Assembly (NCBI RefSeq): GCF_029318685.1 | Contig: NZ_CP119677.1 | Span: 2,471,001 to 2,535,000 of the forward strand | Length of the DNA: 64,000 nt | Origin: Ruminiclostridium papyrosolvens DSM 2782 | GTDB lineage: Bacteria > Bacillota > Clostridia > Acetivibrionales > DSM-1351 | Reading direction: 5' to 3' | In this document: piece by piece, positions 46,201-55,807 of the stretch | Position numbering within the stretch: the stretch's first letter is position 1 | Layout: the number at the start of each line of letters is the position of its first letter | Translations under genes and position numbers: made by a program | The notes under the pieces: model-generated | The model's database searches: none | What the model was told of the DNA's origin: nothing | The model's input: the letters and a program-made list of their open reading frames with translations, nothing else

Positions 46201-47589
46201 TAGGCTATGATCCCAGCGGTCTTCAGGAATTTCGGCAATACAATCCCTGCCCTCTTTTAGGGTGCTCCATAGCTCCTGGATGTTTCTTGCCCCAGGGTAA
46301 CGTCCAGAGAGACCGATTATAGCGATGTCCCGAGATTCTGTTCCCTTTTGTTTTAATAACAGGCTTTCTTCCGTATACACTGACTTGTTGTCTGTTTTTT
46401 TAACAGGTTCATAATGAGAACAGCCGCTTTCTTCGACCTTTGTTTTTATTGAATCGATTAACTCTCTTATATTATTGTTTTCAAACAATAATATGGGGCT
46501 TAAGGATAGGTTAAAAGAGTTTTCAATTTCTTTCACTATAGACAATAACTGAGATGATTCCAGACCGATTTCAAAGAAGTTTCTATTTATGTCAATCTGT
46601 GAAGCTGCCTGATTGATGTAGCTTGAAAAGATTTTTCGCAAAATGGCTTCCATATGCTTTGATGCTGTCTCAATTTGGTGTTGAGGAGATATTTCAGGTA
46701 AAACAGGATTTTCTTGAATATTGTACGAAACACTTTCCGTTTTGACTACCGGTTTGATTTGTTCTCTAAACCGTATCTTTTTTCCAGTTATCCCCTTTAA
46801 CTGTGCAACTTGTTTTCCGGCTGTGGTAAAAAATGATATATCCATTGTGCGAACATCGTTAACCTTATTAAGTGATTCTGATCTCACCACAGCATAGCAA
46901 CGGGTATCCAAAGGTTCTATGCAAGAGAACGATTCATAATATAACGGTATGTAAAGATCTTCATTATTCCCGGTATTGGTGTTGTTTTCAATGGCACCCG
47001 CTGCAATTGCAGCACCATCTATAAGAGCTGGATGGAAAAGGACTTTTTTACCTTTATCATGGCAAGCATCATCCACATTTACTTCAACCAAACAAATGGG
47101 GCCTGCCAGATAGACATTTCCTTTAGCCTTGATCATCCCCTGATGAACCAAGCCTAGTTTCCTCGCTTCTTCATACAAAACGTCTAAATTCAAACGTCGC
47201 CTGACTGCTTCTTTCATAGCTTCAATATCTATTTGTTCCTCAAAACATATTTTTTCTTCATAAAATTTAGCCGTGATATACAGCTTTTCCGGCAATGATT
47301 TACCATGACTATCTGTTTCCGTACCTTGTACGGTGATATTCCAATAATCAGATACCTTGTTAAACAAGATTTCAAGCCTTACCGGCCGGTCTTTTTCCAC
47401 AATCAATGGATTGTAAATAGTCAAATGCTTCAAACTATGCTTGTCATAATCCATTCCCAAGCCATCTTGTGCTAATTGATACAGCATATCAATATAGGCC
47501 AATCCCGGCAGTAAATTTTGTTCAAAAACCATATGGTTTTTGATTATCGGATGCTCTATGGTTAAAGTCAAGTTATACTTCTTTTTCAT
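43270..47589 (-). CDS. Trans-AT polyketide synthase P3: DH-ACP-KS0-ACP-TE
   Basis: 1439 aa, terminal synthase. Dehydratase at about 1-280 with catalytic His in NHMVFEQNLLPG (the usual Gly of HxxxGxxxxP is Glu) and Asp in FHPALIDGA. ACP about 310-385 (IGLESSQLLS). Ketosynthase about 422-850 with Cys in DTACSSSAIA, but VEAAANGSALGDPIE replaces VEAHGTGT, so the first catalytic His is Ala: a non-elongating KS0. ACP about 1030-1105 (YGIDSIVFMS). Thioesterase about 1150-1439 with GYSLGGNLAYE. No AT. Begins with DH because its module's KS sits on P2, whose stop it overlaps by 17 bp. Releases the finished chain as acid or lactone. Confidence 0.93.
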   Translation of the reverse strand: MKKKYNLTLTIEHPIIKNHMVFEQNLLPGLAYIDMLYQLAQDGLGMDYDKHSLKHLTIYNPLIVEKDRPVRLEILFNKVSDYWNITVQGTETDSHGKSLPEKLYITAKFYEEKICFEEQIDIEAMKEAVRRRLNLDVLYEEARKLGLVHQGMIKAKGNVYLAGPICLVEVNVDDACHDKGKKVLFHPALIDGAAIAAGAIENNTNTGNNEDLYIPLYYESFSCIEPLDTRCYAVVRSESLNKVNDVRTMDISFFTTAGKQVAQLKGITGKKIRFREQIKPVVKTESVSYNIQENPVLPEISPQHQIETASKHMEAILRKIFSSYINQAASQIDINRNFFEIGLESSQLLSIVKEIENSFNLSLSPILLFENNNIRELIDSIKTKVEESGCSHYEPVKKTDNKSVYTEESLLLKQKGTESRDIAIIGLSGRYPGARNIQELWSTLKEGRDCIAEIPEDRWDHSLYFDEDKSRAGKTYCRWGGFLDDVDNFDPLFFNISPREAEIMDPMDRLFLETVWNLLENAGYTREALQRQYQSSVGVYVGAMYQQYHFLKTDIIRESAISLSSYSTIANRVSYFFNLQGPSIAIDTACSSSAIAIHMACESLTNGDCKLAIAGGVNLSIHPKKYLGLSLTQMIGSHYNSRSFGDGDGFLPAEGVGAVLLKPLTKAINDGDSILAVIKSTATNHGGHASGFNVPNPNAQAQLIENNFIKSGIDPRTISYVEAAANGSALGDPIEIAALNKAFQKFTCDRQFCAIGSVKSNIGHAEAASGISQLTKVILQLQHKQLVPSIKAEPLNSNICFQNTPFYLQQELQEWKRPVVEVDGEKCEFPLRTAISSFGAGGSNAHLIIEEYIPAQKGVNNIHYSASLPQMVVFSAKNQNQLVSVIQQMLDFLELRKDISILDIAYTLLAGREAMESRLAMVVSSREELIQGMKGYLDKEKEACIPTFTGDMEENSKIRGLFSGKLGETLVQKLLEEKDLEKIALYWTQGGYFPLESLYEGQQVLKIPLPTYPFEKRRCWIQSSMESGLNIESDMSLYNSTSAAELHASLPDRVIVIITRLLGLTVNEFNTNASLDKYGIDSIVFMSIFQQLKSQVDSSITFEKLRECKTTQDIINILPTQNLDKRMSSGQQARNSAPATWPQFPELIHLNQSTEGRAVFWFHGGLGGVEIYHTIAHKIQRPFYGIQARGGIANRSPLYGIQAMASYYVHIIQSVQPEGPYDLGGYSLGGNLAYEVTRQLQELGQMVHTIVMLDSIDSTGLKKINLCEKTMILQAVNTALVSANLEEPEKIAQVLIHKDEVNPNVDDEEFFKQVIMLARSRGLDNTEAQLYDKVQQNKKIQDAYEASRFRILALPDSKSVTCYYFRNKSGLLLGELEPYYSIEDDDYTLDHVNYWEEWKQQFPNLHMMDVDSSNHMTLLMDSKPLGVILDLCEKLYSGK

Positions 47590-50500
47590 AATATTCCCCC
47601 CATATGTTTGTTATTGCCACACGGCTGTGCTTCGTGTTTTCCATATCAGAAGAAAGTTCAGGCAAAGATATGGGGAAGCGTTTTTTCACCATACCCGGGG
47701 CTTTCCTGGGGAAATATTTCTGCTGATAATTACCATCAGACACAAATTCTTCTAGAATAACATGGCAATTAGTACCTCCGTCCGGAAAAGAGTTCAGTGC
47801 AGCAATGCGTTTCTTCCCATAATCCACCGTCCAATCAATTGTTTTCCTGTTAAACTCAATACGCGATGAGGAAAAATCATAGCTGCTGAATGGGTCTAAA
47901 GTAGATAAAAATGGCGGAATCTTTTTATGATATACGCTTAACACGCAACGTATAAATCCTGCCATCCCGGCAGTCAATAGCAGATGTCCTATAATGGGTT
48001 TGACAGAGCCAATACCACATGGCTTTAATGCTTTATTTCCAAGGTTATACACATTACTCAGAGCTTTAATTTCAATGGAATCAACGATGGCAGAGCCACC
48101 CCCATTGACCTCGATATACCCTATATCCTCCAGTTGTTTTCCGCTTAATGTCAGTGCATCTCGCATCACTTGCTCCTGGGCATTAATATTGGGCGATCCG
48201 GGGCCAAGCGTTTGTCCGTCGTTATTCACTGCTATAGCCTTGATAATGCCATAGATATGGTTCCCGTCTTTGATGGCGTCGCACAGCCGCTTTATCATGA
48301 CAACCCCGGCTCCTTCCCCAAGCACTTCCCCGTTGGAACGTTTGTCAAAGATATGAAATTCGCCATTCCTGCTTAAAATATTACGAGCGGCAAAAAGGTC
48401 ATGAGCATAAGGATTGACCAGTAAGCTTACCGCACCAATCAACGCCATATCAATTCGCCTTTCCCGTAAGGAATCGCAGGCAAGCAGCATGCCGGTTATT
48501 CCGGACGAGCAGGCTGTATCCACTACCAAGCTTGGCCCTTTAAAATTAAAACATCTCGAAATATTTGCTGCCAAATAGTTTTGACCAATTCCCAGGACAG
48601 GGTTGGGAGCCCGTAAGATAGCATCTACATTAGTATTAGGCTGATAACGTCCCCCAATATAGACTCCCACCTTTTGTCCTGACAATTGTTTGTGTTCATA
48701 TCCGGCATCATAAATTGCATGCATACTTTCTTCCAAAATGATCCGTGCCTGTGGATCCATAATTGCCGCATCATTTTCATTAATATTAAAGAATTGAGGA
48801 TCAAACAGATCGATATTCTCTATCCATCCGCCATAATCCTGGCGATTATTTTTAGAGCTCCAGCGCTGTGGAGGTACAGGCTCAATCGCAGATACTCCTG
48901 TTGTCAACAACTCCCAGTATGCTTCTTTGGTAGGTGAGCCTGGCAATCGGCACGATATTCCAACTATAGCTATATCTTCTTCTGATTTTTTAGGCTCGCT
49001 TATCACTTTCGGCTGGTTTACAGAGATACGGAAATCCTCTTTAACGCACTTTTTTTCATGTCCAAGATTTTTTTGCAAGTCTTCTGCATGATTAGCCAAA
49101 AAATAATCCGTGAGCGCGGTTATGGTGCTATATTCCAGGATGAGTGAAGGATCTATTTTTTTACTGACCTTTTCTTGTAACAACTGTACAAGCTGAGCCA
49201 TAATAATGGATTCAACCCCATATTCATCAAACGGTTTCTCATCATTCAACTGATTAGCCGATAATTTTAATTCTGAACAAAAAACTTGTTTCAGCCACTG
49301 CATGGTACACGTTCGCAGGTCTGCCCGGGATTGCTGTGCCGGTGATGCCTCAGGCTTTTGTTCCGATGATCTCTGCAGCTCCAAGCCGTATTTTTGCATG
49401 CCCGGCATGATCTTCGTTTTAAGCAGGTGATCCGGCGTAAATTCACCTGGAACCACCATACAAGGAAGACTTACAATATGAGGCATCCTTTTAACCATAT
49501 CCAAAAGGGCCAATCCATCATTTATTTCAAGGGATGTAAGACCTGCCGCCTTATAAGCCGCCGTATGTACCCCTCCCGCTGCCATACCTGTTCCGCTCCA
49601 CGCCGGCCATTGAACGGACTTAAAATAATGCTTTTCTTCCCCCACTTGATTCATCGCAAAATAATCCATATAGGCATTGGCCATGGCATAATCACTTTGT
49701 CCGGTTGATAATGTCGGTACAATACTGGATATGGAGGAGAACAAAATAAAAAAGTCTAAAGGTTCTTCTTCAAGCGCTCTGTGAAGGATTACCAGTCCTT
49801 TCATCTTCGGTTCACAGACTGCCTCGAAATCTTTTATTGATTTTTTAAAGAAGGCCGGATTCCTGCTGGTTAATCCTGCACAGTGGAACACACCTGTGAT
49901 ATGGCCTAAATGTAGGTGAATATCTTGTACCATAGCCTTCATTCCATTTTCATCCGATAAGGGCGTTCTGTAATAGCGAATTCTTACTCCCCGGTTGATG
50001 AGAGATTGCATGCGTTTGAGTTTTTGTTCAATCTCAAGCTTTCCATTTCCATCCAGGATATTATTCCATTCAGAAGGTTCCGGCAAGGCTTCTCTTCCCA
50101 TGATTACAAGATTTTTAATCCCCTGGGAAACGACATGCTCCGCAATAGAAGCACCAATCCCGCGTGTTCCGCCTGTAATTAGAACAACATCATGTTCATC
50201 ATATTTTTCTGGAATACCAAGTTTATCCTGGATTACACTGTTCGTTTGTGAAATCGCCAAATAAGGTTCATATCTTTCATTTTTCCGATAACAGCATTCG
50301 GTTGGATTTACTTTATCCATATTCAAAAACTCTGTTTGGATTTGCTGTGTTAATATTATATGATTTTCAACCGAACAATCGCTGTCCATGGACATGGCCT
50401 GAATTTGTTTATACTCAGCACCTAACATTCGATACAAGCCTGCTGTACGAGCTCCCTGTATTGTTGCTGCAGCCAATTGAAAGGCATGCAATTTATACGT

Positions 50501-52915
50501 TGCTTGTAAAAGTCTATAGCCCTCATTTCTATCATACTCTATAAGCTTTTGCAGGAAAGTTATTTTCCCGGATTCTATCGTTGTTGACTGTTCATATGCA
50601 CTATCATGAGCTGTAATATCGATAACACCGAGTATTTTTCGACCTTTCAGCTTGTCTTTAAACTGTTCATAGAGTGATTCACCTGCCGAAGATGAATAAA
50701 AATCGGTCAATATTTCTTCGTCAGAACCGATTTCATCATGTATAACCTGTATAACCTGAAGCCCTTCCATATCTTCAAATAATGCAAAGGCAAGCTTCCT
50801 GGTTGCAGGTGTGCCTAAAACAGCTACTACACCTGATTGTATGGGAGCCTTGGTATCTATCGCTTTTGCATGCCATTCTTTTGTATGTATAACTATTTCT
50901 GTATTAAAAGGCCAACTATCTTCCGCTAAGATTGGACTCTTATTGCCACCTTCATATTTTATCTGGGGAATCCAATAACGCTCCCTGAAAAAGGGGTAAG
51001 CAGGCAGGCTGATTCGGTTGGGTTTGATCCCACTGTAGAGCTTGTTCCAATCAAAGGCTAAGCCTTTAACCCATAGCTCTGCTATTCTATAATATAATCT
51101 TTTTTGAATCAAAGTTTGGAACAAAACTTCGGCATCTTCATCAGTTTTAAAGGCAGCCACTCCATCTTTGCTTTTTTTTACCTGAGCAGTCAGTACTTCT
51201 GTTGTTGAATTGTTATTGATGAAATCCTTTAATGCTTTTAGCAAGGTCTCTCTTGAATCTGCCAGAAAAGCCAGTCGGTATTCCATTGCTTCGCGTCCCA
51301 CTTGCAACGTATAGGCCATATCCACAAGGTTGAGGTCTGCATGTGATTCAATATATTCTTTCATATTTTTTGCATGGAATCTTAACTGTTGCTCGCTTTT
51401 GGCAGATAAAGCAAACAGGATCGGGGTGTTTTCATTGACTGGAATCTGTGCTTTGGCTGTAGCAAGCTTGGGAATGTATTCTTCGATAACAATATGTGCA
51501 TTTGTCCCACTGAAACCAAAAGAACTCACACTGGCACGCCGAGGCATACCCTGGCTAACTTTCCAGGGCCGCAATTCGGTATTTATATAAAACGGAGACT
51601 CTTTAAAATTGAAATGTTCATTAGGATTTTGAAAATTTAATGTTGGCACAAGTTTTCCATACTTCATGCATAATAATACTTTTTGAACACTGGCAATACC
51701 TGACGCTGCCGATGTATGACCAATATTGCTTTTTACAGAGCCTATGCCACAGTATTCCTTATGAGTTGTTTTTTCCATAAAAACCGTTGATAACGCCTCT
51801 AATTCAATTGGGTCTCCCAGCTTTGTTCCAGTCCCGTGCATTTCTACATAGCTGATGCTTTCCGGATGTATTTTATTTTTATTGTATATCTCCCTTTCCA
51901 GTTCAGCCTGGCTATTTGCGCTAGGTGCAGTAATCCCGTTTGTCTTTCCATCTTGATTTATACCTGAACCGATGATAACGCCATATATAGGATCATTATC
52001 GGCTTCTGCATCTTTTAATCTCTTTAATACCAATGCTCCTGCGCCCTCTCCCGGAACAAAACCATTGGCATTCTGATCAAAAGTTTTGCATTGTCCGTCG
52101 GGTGACAACATCCCTGCCGCACACATACCGATATATGGCTCTTGTGTCAAGTATAAGGTTACACCTCCAACCAAGGCCATATCTATATCATGGCTTAATA
52201 AAGCCTGACATGCCAAATGTGTCGCTACCAATGATGAAGAACATGCTGTATCGATTGCAATCGCAGGTCCTTTTAGATTAAGAAAATAAGCTATACGGGC
52301 TGCTGCGATAGAATAGCTATTACCTGTTATATTATTTGTTGAAGCCTGGTTTTGCCACAACATTATGCCATACTCGGCGTTCATAATTCCCAGGTATACA
52401 CCACATTTTTTGCTGTTCAATAACTGACGGCTATAGCCTGCATCTTCAAATGCCTTATAGCCTTCCTCTAAAAAAATTCGGTGTTGGGGATCCATAACTT
52501 CTGCTTCTGTTGGGGAAATATTAAAAAACAACGGGTCAAAGCATTCTATATCCTCCAATAGCCCGATCCATTTGGAATATACTTTCCCTTTTTGAGACGG
52601 ACGCGGGTCGTAATATTTATTTACATCCCAACGAGATTTGGGAACTTCTTGAATTGAATTTTTTGCTTTGGCCAAATTAACCCAATACTGTTCCAAATTG
52701 CCCGCTGCAGGATATCTTCCAGACATCCCGATAATTGCAACAGCTTCCTTATTGTCAATAAAGCGCTTCTCTTCACCTATGGACGCTATTTCCTGATTTG
52801 ATTCTTCACTTAATGATTGTTCCGGCACTGTTTTTATTTTTCTTAGTTCTTTTTTTGCGTCTTCAGGACTTATTTCCTTTGCTTGCAGTGCAAGAAAAAA
52901 CTCTTCTAAATTCAT
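47573..52915 (-). CDS. Trans-AT polyketide synthase P2: KS-KR-ACP-KS0
   Basis: 1780 aa from ATG 52915 (GAGGAGG 5 bp upstream; the longer frame to 53005 is not supported). N-terminal helical docking segment (MNLEEFFLALQAKEISPEDA). KS about 58-480 with DTACSSSLVA and intact VEMHGTGTKLGDP. Post-KS linker LPAYPFFRERYW. KR about 880-1170 (TGGTRGIGAS; Tyr in SDYAMANAY). ACP about 1210-1285 (YGVESIIMAQ). Second KS about 1320-1740 with DTACSSGITG, but EVNGGGSAIVDSIE in place of EAHGTGT: His to Asn, a KS0. The protein ends there and the matching DH is on P3, giving a dehydrating bimodule split across two chains. Confidence 0.93.
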   Translation of the reverse strand: MNLEEFFLALQAKEISPEDAKKELRKIKTVPEQSLSEESNQEIASIGEEKRFIDNKEAVAIIGMSGRYPAAGNLEQYWVNLAKAKNSIQEVPKSRWDVNKYYDPRPSQKGKVYSKWIGLLEDIECFDPLFFNISPTEAEVMDPQHRIFLEEGYKAFEDAGYSRQLLNSKKCGVYLGIMNAEYGIMLWQNQASTNNITGNSYSIAAARIAYFLNLKGPAIAIDTACSSSLVATHLACQALLSHDIDMALVGGVTLYLTQEPYIGMCAAGMLSPDGQCKTFDQNANGFVPGEGAGALVLKRLKDAEADNDPIYGVIIGSGINQDGKTNGITAPSANSQAELEREIYNKNKIHPESISYVEMHGTGTKLGDPIELEALSTVFMEKTTHKEYCGIGSVKSNIGHTSAASGIASVQKVLLCMKYGKLVPTLNFQNPNEHFNFKESPFYINTELRPWKVSQGMPRRASVSSFGFSGTNAHIVIEEYIPKLATAKAQIPVNENTPILFALSAKSEQQLRFHAKNMKEYIESHADLNLVDMAYTLQVGREAMEYRLAFLADSRETLLKALKDFINNNSTTEVLTAQVKKSKDGVAAFKTDEDAEVLFQTLIQKRLYYRIAELWVKGLAFDWNKLYSGIKPNRISLPAYPFFRERYWIPQIKYEGGNKSPILAEDSWPFNTEIVIHTKEWHAKAIDTKAPIQSGVVAVLGTPATRKLAFALFEDMEGLQVIQVIHDEIGSDEEILTDFYSSSAGESLYEQFKDKLKGRKILGVIDITAHDSAYEQSTTIESGKITFLQKLIEYDRNEGYRLLQATYKLHAFQLAAATIQGARTAGLYRMLGAEYKQIQAMSMDSDCSVENHIILTQQIQTEFLNMDKVNPTECCYRKNERYEPYLAISQTNSVIQDKLGIPEKYDEHDVVLITGGTRGIGASIAEHVVSQGIKNLVIMGREALPEPSEWNNILDGNGKLEIEQKLKRMQSLINRGVRIRYYRTPLSDENGMKAMVQDIHLHLGHITGVFHCAGLTSRNPAFFKKSIKDFEAVCEPKMKGLVILHRALEEEPLDFFILFSSISSIVPTLSTGQSDYAMANAYMDYFAMNQVGEEKHYFKSVQWPAWSGTGMAAGGVHTAAYKAAGLTSLEINDGLALLDMVKRMPHIVSLPCMVVPGEFTPDHLLKTKIMPGMQKYGLELQRSSEQKPEASPAQQSRADLRTCTMQWLKQVFCSELKLSANQLNDEKPFDEYGVESIIMAQLVQLLQEKVSKKIDPSLILEYSTITALTDYFLANHAEDLQKNLGHEKKCVKEDFRISVNQPKVISEPKKSEEDIAIVGISCRLPGSPTKEAYWELLTTGVSAIEPVPPQRWSSKNNRQDYGGWIENIDLFDPQFFNINENDAAIMDPQARIILEESMHAIYDAGYEHKQLSGQKVGVYIGGRYQPNTNVDAILRAPNPVLGIGQNYLAANISRCFNFKGPSLVVDTACSSGITGMLLACDSLRERRIDMALIGAVSLLVNPYAHDLFAARNILSRNGEFHIFDKRSNGEVLGEGAGVVMIKRLCDAIKDGNHIYGIIKAIAVNNDGQTLGPGSPNINAQEQVMRDALTLSGKQLEDIGYIEVNGGGSAIVDSIEIKALSNVYNLGNKALKPCGIGSVKPIIGHLLLTAGMAGFIRCVLSVYHKKIPPFLSTLDPFSSYDFSSSRIEFNRKTIDWTVDYGKKRIAALNSFPDGGTNCHVILEEFVSDGNYQQKYFPRKAPGMVKKRFPISLPELSSDMENTKHSRVAITNIWGEYYEKEV

Positions 52916-52994
52916 TATGCCCTCCTCACAAACTTCCTTTGAGCTAATATACGCAACTTTCCCAGCCACTGTGGGCAAGTTGCGTAATATATTA

Positions 52995-53744
52995 TTACTT
53001 CCCAAATAATCTGTTAATCCGCTCCTTGACCTCTGCTTGATGAAATGTCATTTCATGCATTTTAACCTCCTGCTTTATAACATCAGGAAGCTGTTCCCGA
53101 ATAGGGGTTACCAAATGATTCTTTAATGTGATCAGCGAAATTCTAGGTTTTTCAGCTACTTGCCGAGCTAATTCAAGCGCATAAGCCATAACTTCTTGCC
53201 GGGGTAATACAGGAAATGGAATCCCACGTTTTTCAAGCTCCGCCCCGCGATAATTACCTGCATTTAACAACAGCTCCTCTGCCAAACTAAACCCCAATTT
53301 CTTGGATAAAATGTAGGTCGCGCCCATTCCAGGCGTAAATCCATATTTCATAAAGTTAGTGGTATATACATTTTCCCTGCCCAAAATCACAAAATCAGCA
53401 AACAGTCCCATAATGAATCCGCCCCCAATCCCATGTCCTTGCATCGCGGCAATCACTGGAATCTCACAGTCCAAGGCAAGACTGTAGACGTTTACATCAT
53501 CAAATTTCACCTTGCTGTTATGCATGGCTAATAATCCCTCCTTGGTCCCTCCAGAGGCAAAGTAGCTGTCATAACCTGTTAGGATAACCACCCTATAGCT
53601 TAAATTGGCTTTAATAGTCTCAAATGTTTTGATCAGGCCAAGAATTAATTCTTGCGAAAATGTATTCTTATGAACCCGGTCATGCATTGTCACTTGAACA
53701 ATGCCAGGTTCGACCTCACATAAATCCACCACAGATTGTATCAA
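52995..53744 (-). CDS. Enoyl-CoA hydratase-like ECH2 (decarboxylase) of the beta-branching cassette
   Basis: 249 aa, crotonase fold, PksI-like. Oxyanion-hole parts ILTGYDSYFASGG and AMQGHGIGGGFIMGLFADFV; active-site region MKYGFTPGMGATYILSKKLG. Decarboxylates the ACP-bound glutaconyl intermediate to leave the beta-methyl branch on the polyketide. Start is TTG 53744 (GGAG 9 bp upstream, no ATG available). Follows ECH1 by 25 bp. Confidence 0.87.
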   Translation of the reverse strand: MIQSVVDLCEVEPGIVQVTMHDRVHKNTFSQELILGLIKTFETIKANLSYRVVILTGYDSYFASGGTKEGLLAMHNSKVKFDDVNVYSLALDCEIPVIAAMQGHGIGGGFIMGLFADFVILGRENVYTTNFMKYGFTPGMGATYILSKKLGFSLAEELLLNAGNYRGAELEKRGIPFPVLPRQEVMAYALELARQVAEKPRISLITLKNHLVTPIREQLPDVIKQEVKMHEMTFHQAEVKERINRLFGK

Positions 53745-53769
53745 TGTATATCTCTCCTATCATAACTCA

Positions 53770-54534
53770 TTAATCCTCCCATGGAAATTCTCCCTTTTCT
53801 ACAAACCGAAAAATCCCCTCCAGGACGCAAGGGTCGGAAAAAAACTCTTGATTTGCAGCCACAGCTGGAGATTTGGATTGAATCAGTAAATCATTCAACC
53901 CATTCATATAGCGTTTGTATCGTAGAATAGCTGTTTTAGATAAACGTCTGAGGCATACCAAGTGTTTGCGAAGCAATGCCTCACTTTCAAAATCATAGGC
54001 ATCAACCAGACCCATTTCAAATGCCTGTTGAACTGATATCGGCCGAGTCATCAACGTCAAATAATTAGCTTTTTGAAATCCAATCCGCCGGATCAAAAAT
54101 GGCAAAACACAAGCTGGGAACAACCCGAATAATAGTTCAGATAAGCTGAGCTGTGCGGTCTGATCAGCAAGCACTATGTCGCTGGCTGCAACGAATCCTA
54201 AGCCTCCGGCATTAACCTTTCCTCTGAGATGAGAAATTGTTATGTAAGGTCCGGTTGCTAATTTCAACCACAGATCATATAAGGAGCCCGGGCTCTGTTC
54301 ACTTGGTTTTCCACTTGCTATCTGTGCATGTATTCCTTCAAAATCAACCCCAAAACAAAATACTTCGGGTAAGCCTTCCAATATCACCACAGTAATTGAT
54401 TCTTCGCATAATGCCAGAACCTGATGGCATTCCTCAATCAATATATCGTTGATCGTATTATTGGCTTTAGGACGATAAAATTGTAGGAAGCACATTCGAT
54501 CCTGAAACCGAACATTAATTGTTTTATAGCTCAT
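53770..54534 (-). CDS. Enoyl-CoA hydratase-like ECH1 (dehydratase) of the beta-branching cassette
   Basis: 254 aa, crotonase fold, PksH-like. VCFGVDFEGIHAQIASGK (after ILEGLPE) and LRGKVNAGGLGFVAASDIVL give the oxyanion hole; LSELLFGLFPACVLPFL is the PksH-type active-site wall. Dehydrates the HMG-ACP made by HCS to the methylglutaconyl form. ATG 54534 overlaps the HCS stop by one base (TAATG), so translation is coupled; the GTG at 54543 lies inside the ribosome site. Confidence 0.88.
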   Translation of the reverse strand: MSYKTINVRFQDRMCFLQFYRPKANNTINDILIEECHQVLALCEESITVVILEGLPEVFCFGVDFEGIHAQIASGKPSEQSPGSLYDLWLKLATGPYITISHLRGKVNAGGLGFVAASDIVLADQTAQLSLSELLFGLFPACVLPFLIRRIGFQKANYLTLMTRPISVQQAFEMGLVDAYDFESEALLRKHLVCLRRLSKTAILRYKRYMNGLNDLLIQSKSPAVAANQEFFSDPCVLEGIFRFVEKGEFPWED

Positions 54535-55787
54535 TATATCCACCTGTATTCACGATGAAATTCCCGGATTTCATCCAGTATTAATCTATTTTTTCCCTGG
54601 AGCGATGTTAGCACGCCTGGGTGTACATCCAGCTTGGCATTTCGGGTACCGAATTTCACCATGCCACTGCCCATTAATAAAGCATCATATTCATCCATAG
54701 ACAATTGATAGCGTTCATTCAACTGTGTACCAATCCCCCAACGGCGCTGGCGTTTCTGGCCTTCAGCCGTGACAATACCACTGTAAAACTCGGAGCAGCA
54801 GCCCGACCCATAAGAAAAACAACCTATTCGTTTTGAAGAATCAAATTGGCCATTATCTATAATACTTGCCATAGAGAGGAACACAGTACCTCCCATGATA
54901 TTTCCGACTCGTTGGCAGTAAATTATTCCCGGCATCACCCTTTGCTCAAAATCGGCCTCTATTTGAGCAGGCTTGGCTTGAGTCATTTTGCGCATCATGG
55001 TTCGATGCGCCCCTTTCACCATTCCCCCAAAAGGAGTATGAAAAGCAAGGTACTGGAATGTATCTTGATAATCTACATCCGCTATCCGCCTTTGATATTC
55101 CAGATACGCCTGCTCACAACAATCCAGATAGGACAATAAGGATAAATCTGCATTCCCAGCTTCGCTGTCAGGAACAGGCCGGCAAGTATCCATCACCTCA
55201 TAGCCATAATATCCGTTAGCCCCTACATCCACTTCAAATACATAAGGGGTTTCACTGACTATGATCGCAACAGCCCCCGCACCCCCACTCGGTTCAGCGA
55301 ATGACCAATCCGCAGTCACAGCATCCATTTCATCGACTGCCATAAAACGAGAAATATCACTTGCAATCACCAAGGCTTTAGCTCCGGGAGATGCTTGGGA
55401 TAAAATAAAATTAATTGCTGTCTGAAATCCGGCAGTTCCAGAATAACAAGCATTTTTGAGTTCAAACAACCGGCAATTTCGATTCAATCCTAAATAATGA
55501 TGGATATATGTACTTATGGACTTTCCAAAATCAATCCCGGATTCCGTACAGGTAACCAGCATTTCAATACGATCTTTCTCTGCTTCAGAGAGAGAGTCCA
55601 CCAGTGGTTTAGCCGCATTAACACCAAAAGTGACTGGGTCTTCACAAGGTAGTGCTACGGTCTTTTCTTTCATTAATAAATTTTCAAATCTTTTAGTATC
55701 CAATTGACGGTGATTGGCTAATTTAATCACATCCAGATACGCTGTTCCTCCAAAAACATTCATCGCTTCAATTCCAACTGAAATCAT
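54534..55787 (-). CDS. HMG-CoA synthase-like enzyme (HCS) of the beta-branching cassette
   Basis: 417 aa, PksG-like. Glu in LVTCTESGIDFGKS (about 83), nucleophile Cys in FELKNACYSGTAGFQ (about 115) and His in LAFHTPFGGMVKGAHR (about 250) form the HMG-synthase triad. Adds acetyl from the donor ACP to the beta-keto group of the chain on P1's twin ACPs, starting the beta-branch. Placement among PKS genes and the ECH pair rules out a mevalonate role. ATG at 55787 after GAGGGAAG, 20 bp past P1. Confidence 0.93.
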   Translation of the reverse strand: MISVGIEAMNVFGGTAYLDVIKLANHRQLDTKRFENLLMKEKTVALPCEDPVTFGVNAAKPLVDSLSEAEKDRIEMLVTCTESGIDFGKSISTYIHHYLGLNRNCRLFELKNACYSGTAGFQTAINFILSQASPGAKALVIASDISRFMAVDEMDAVTADWSFAEPSGGAGAVAIIVSETPYVFEVDVGANGYYGYEVMDTCRPVPDSEAGNADLSLLSYLDCCEQAYLEYQRRIADVDYQDTFQYLAFHTPFGGMVKGAHRTMMRKMTQAKPAQIEADFEQRVMPGIIYCQRVGNIMGGTVFLSMASIIDNGQFDSSKRIGCFSYGSGCCSEFYSGIVTAEGQKRQRRWGIGTQLNERYQLSMDEYDALLMGSGMVKFGTRNAKLDVHPGVLTSLQGKNRLILDEIREFHREYRWI

Positions 55788-55807
55788 ACTCTTCCCTCAC
55801 CTTTTTT

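Noticed and set aside
54534-55787. Mevalonate-pathway HMG-CoA synthase
   Set aside because: No mevalonate genes nearby. It is embedded with ECH1/ECH2 between PKS genes and overlaps ECH1 by one base.
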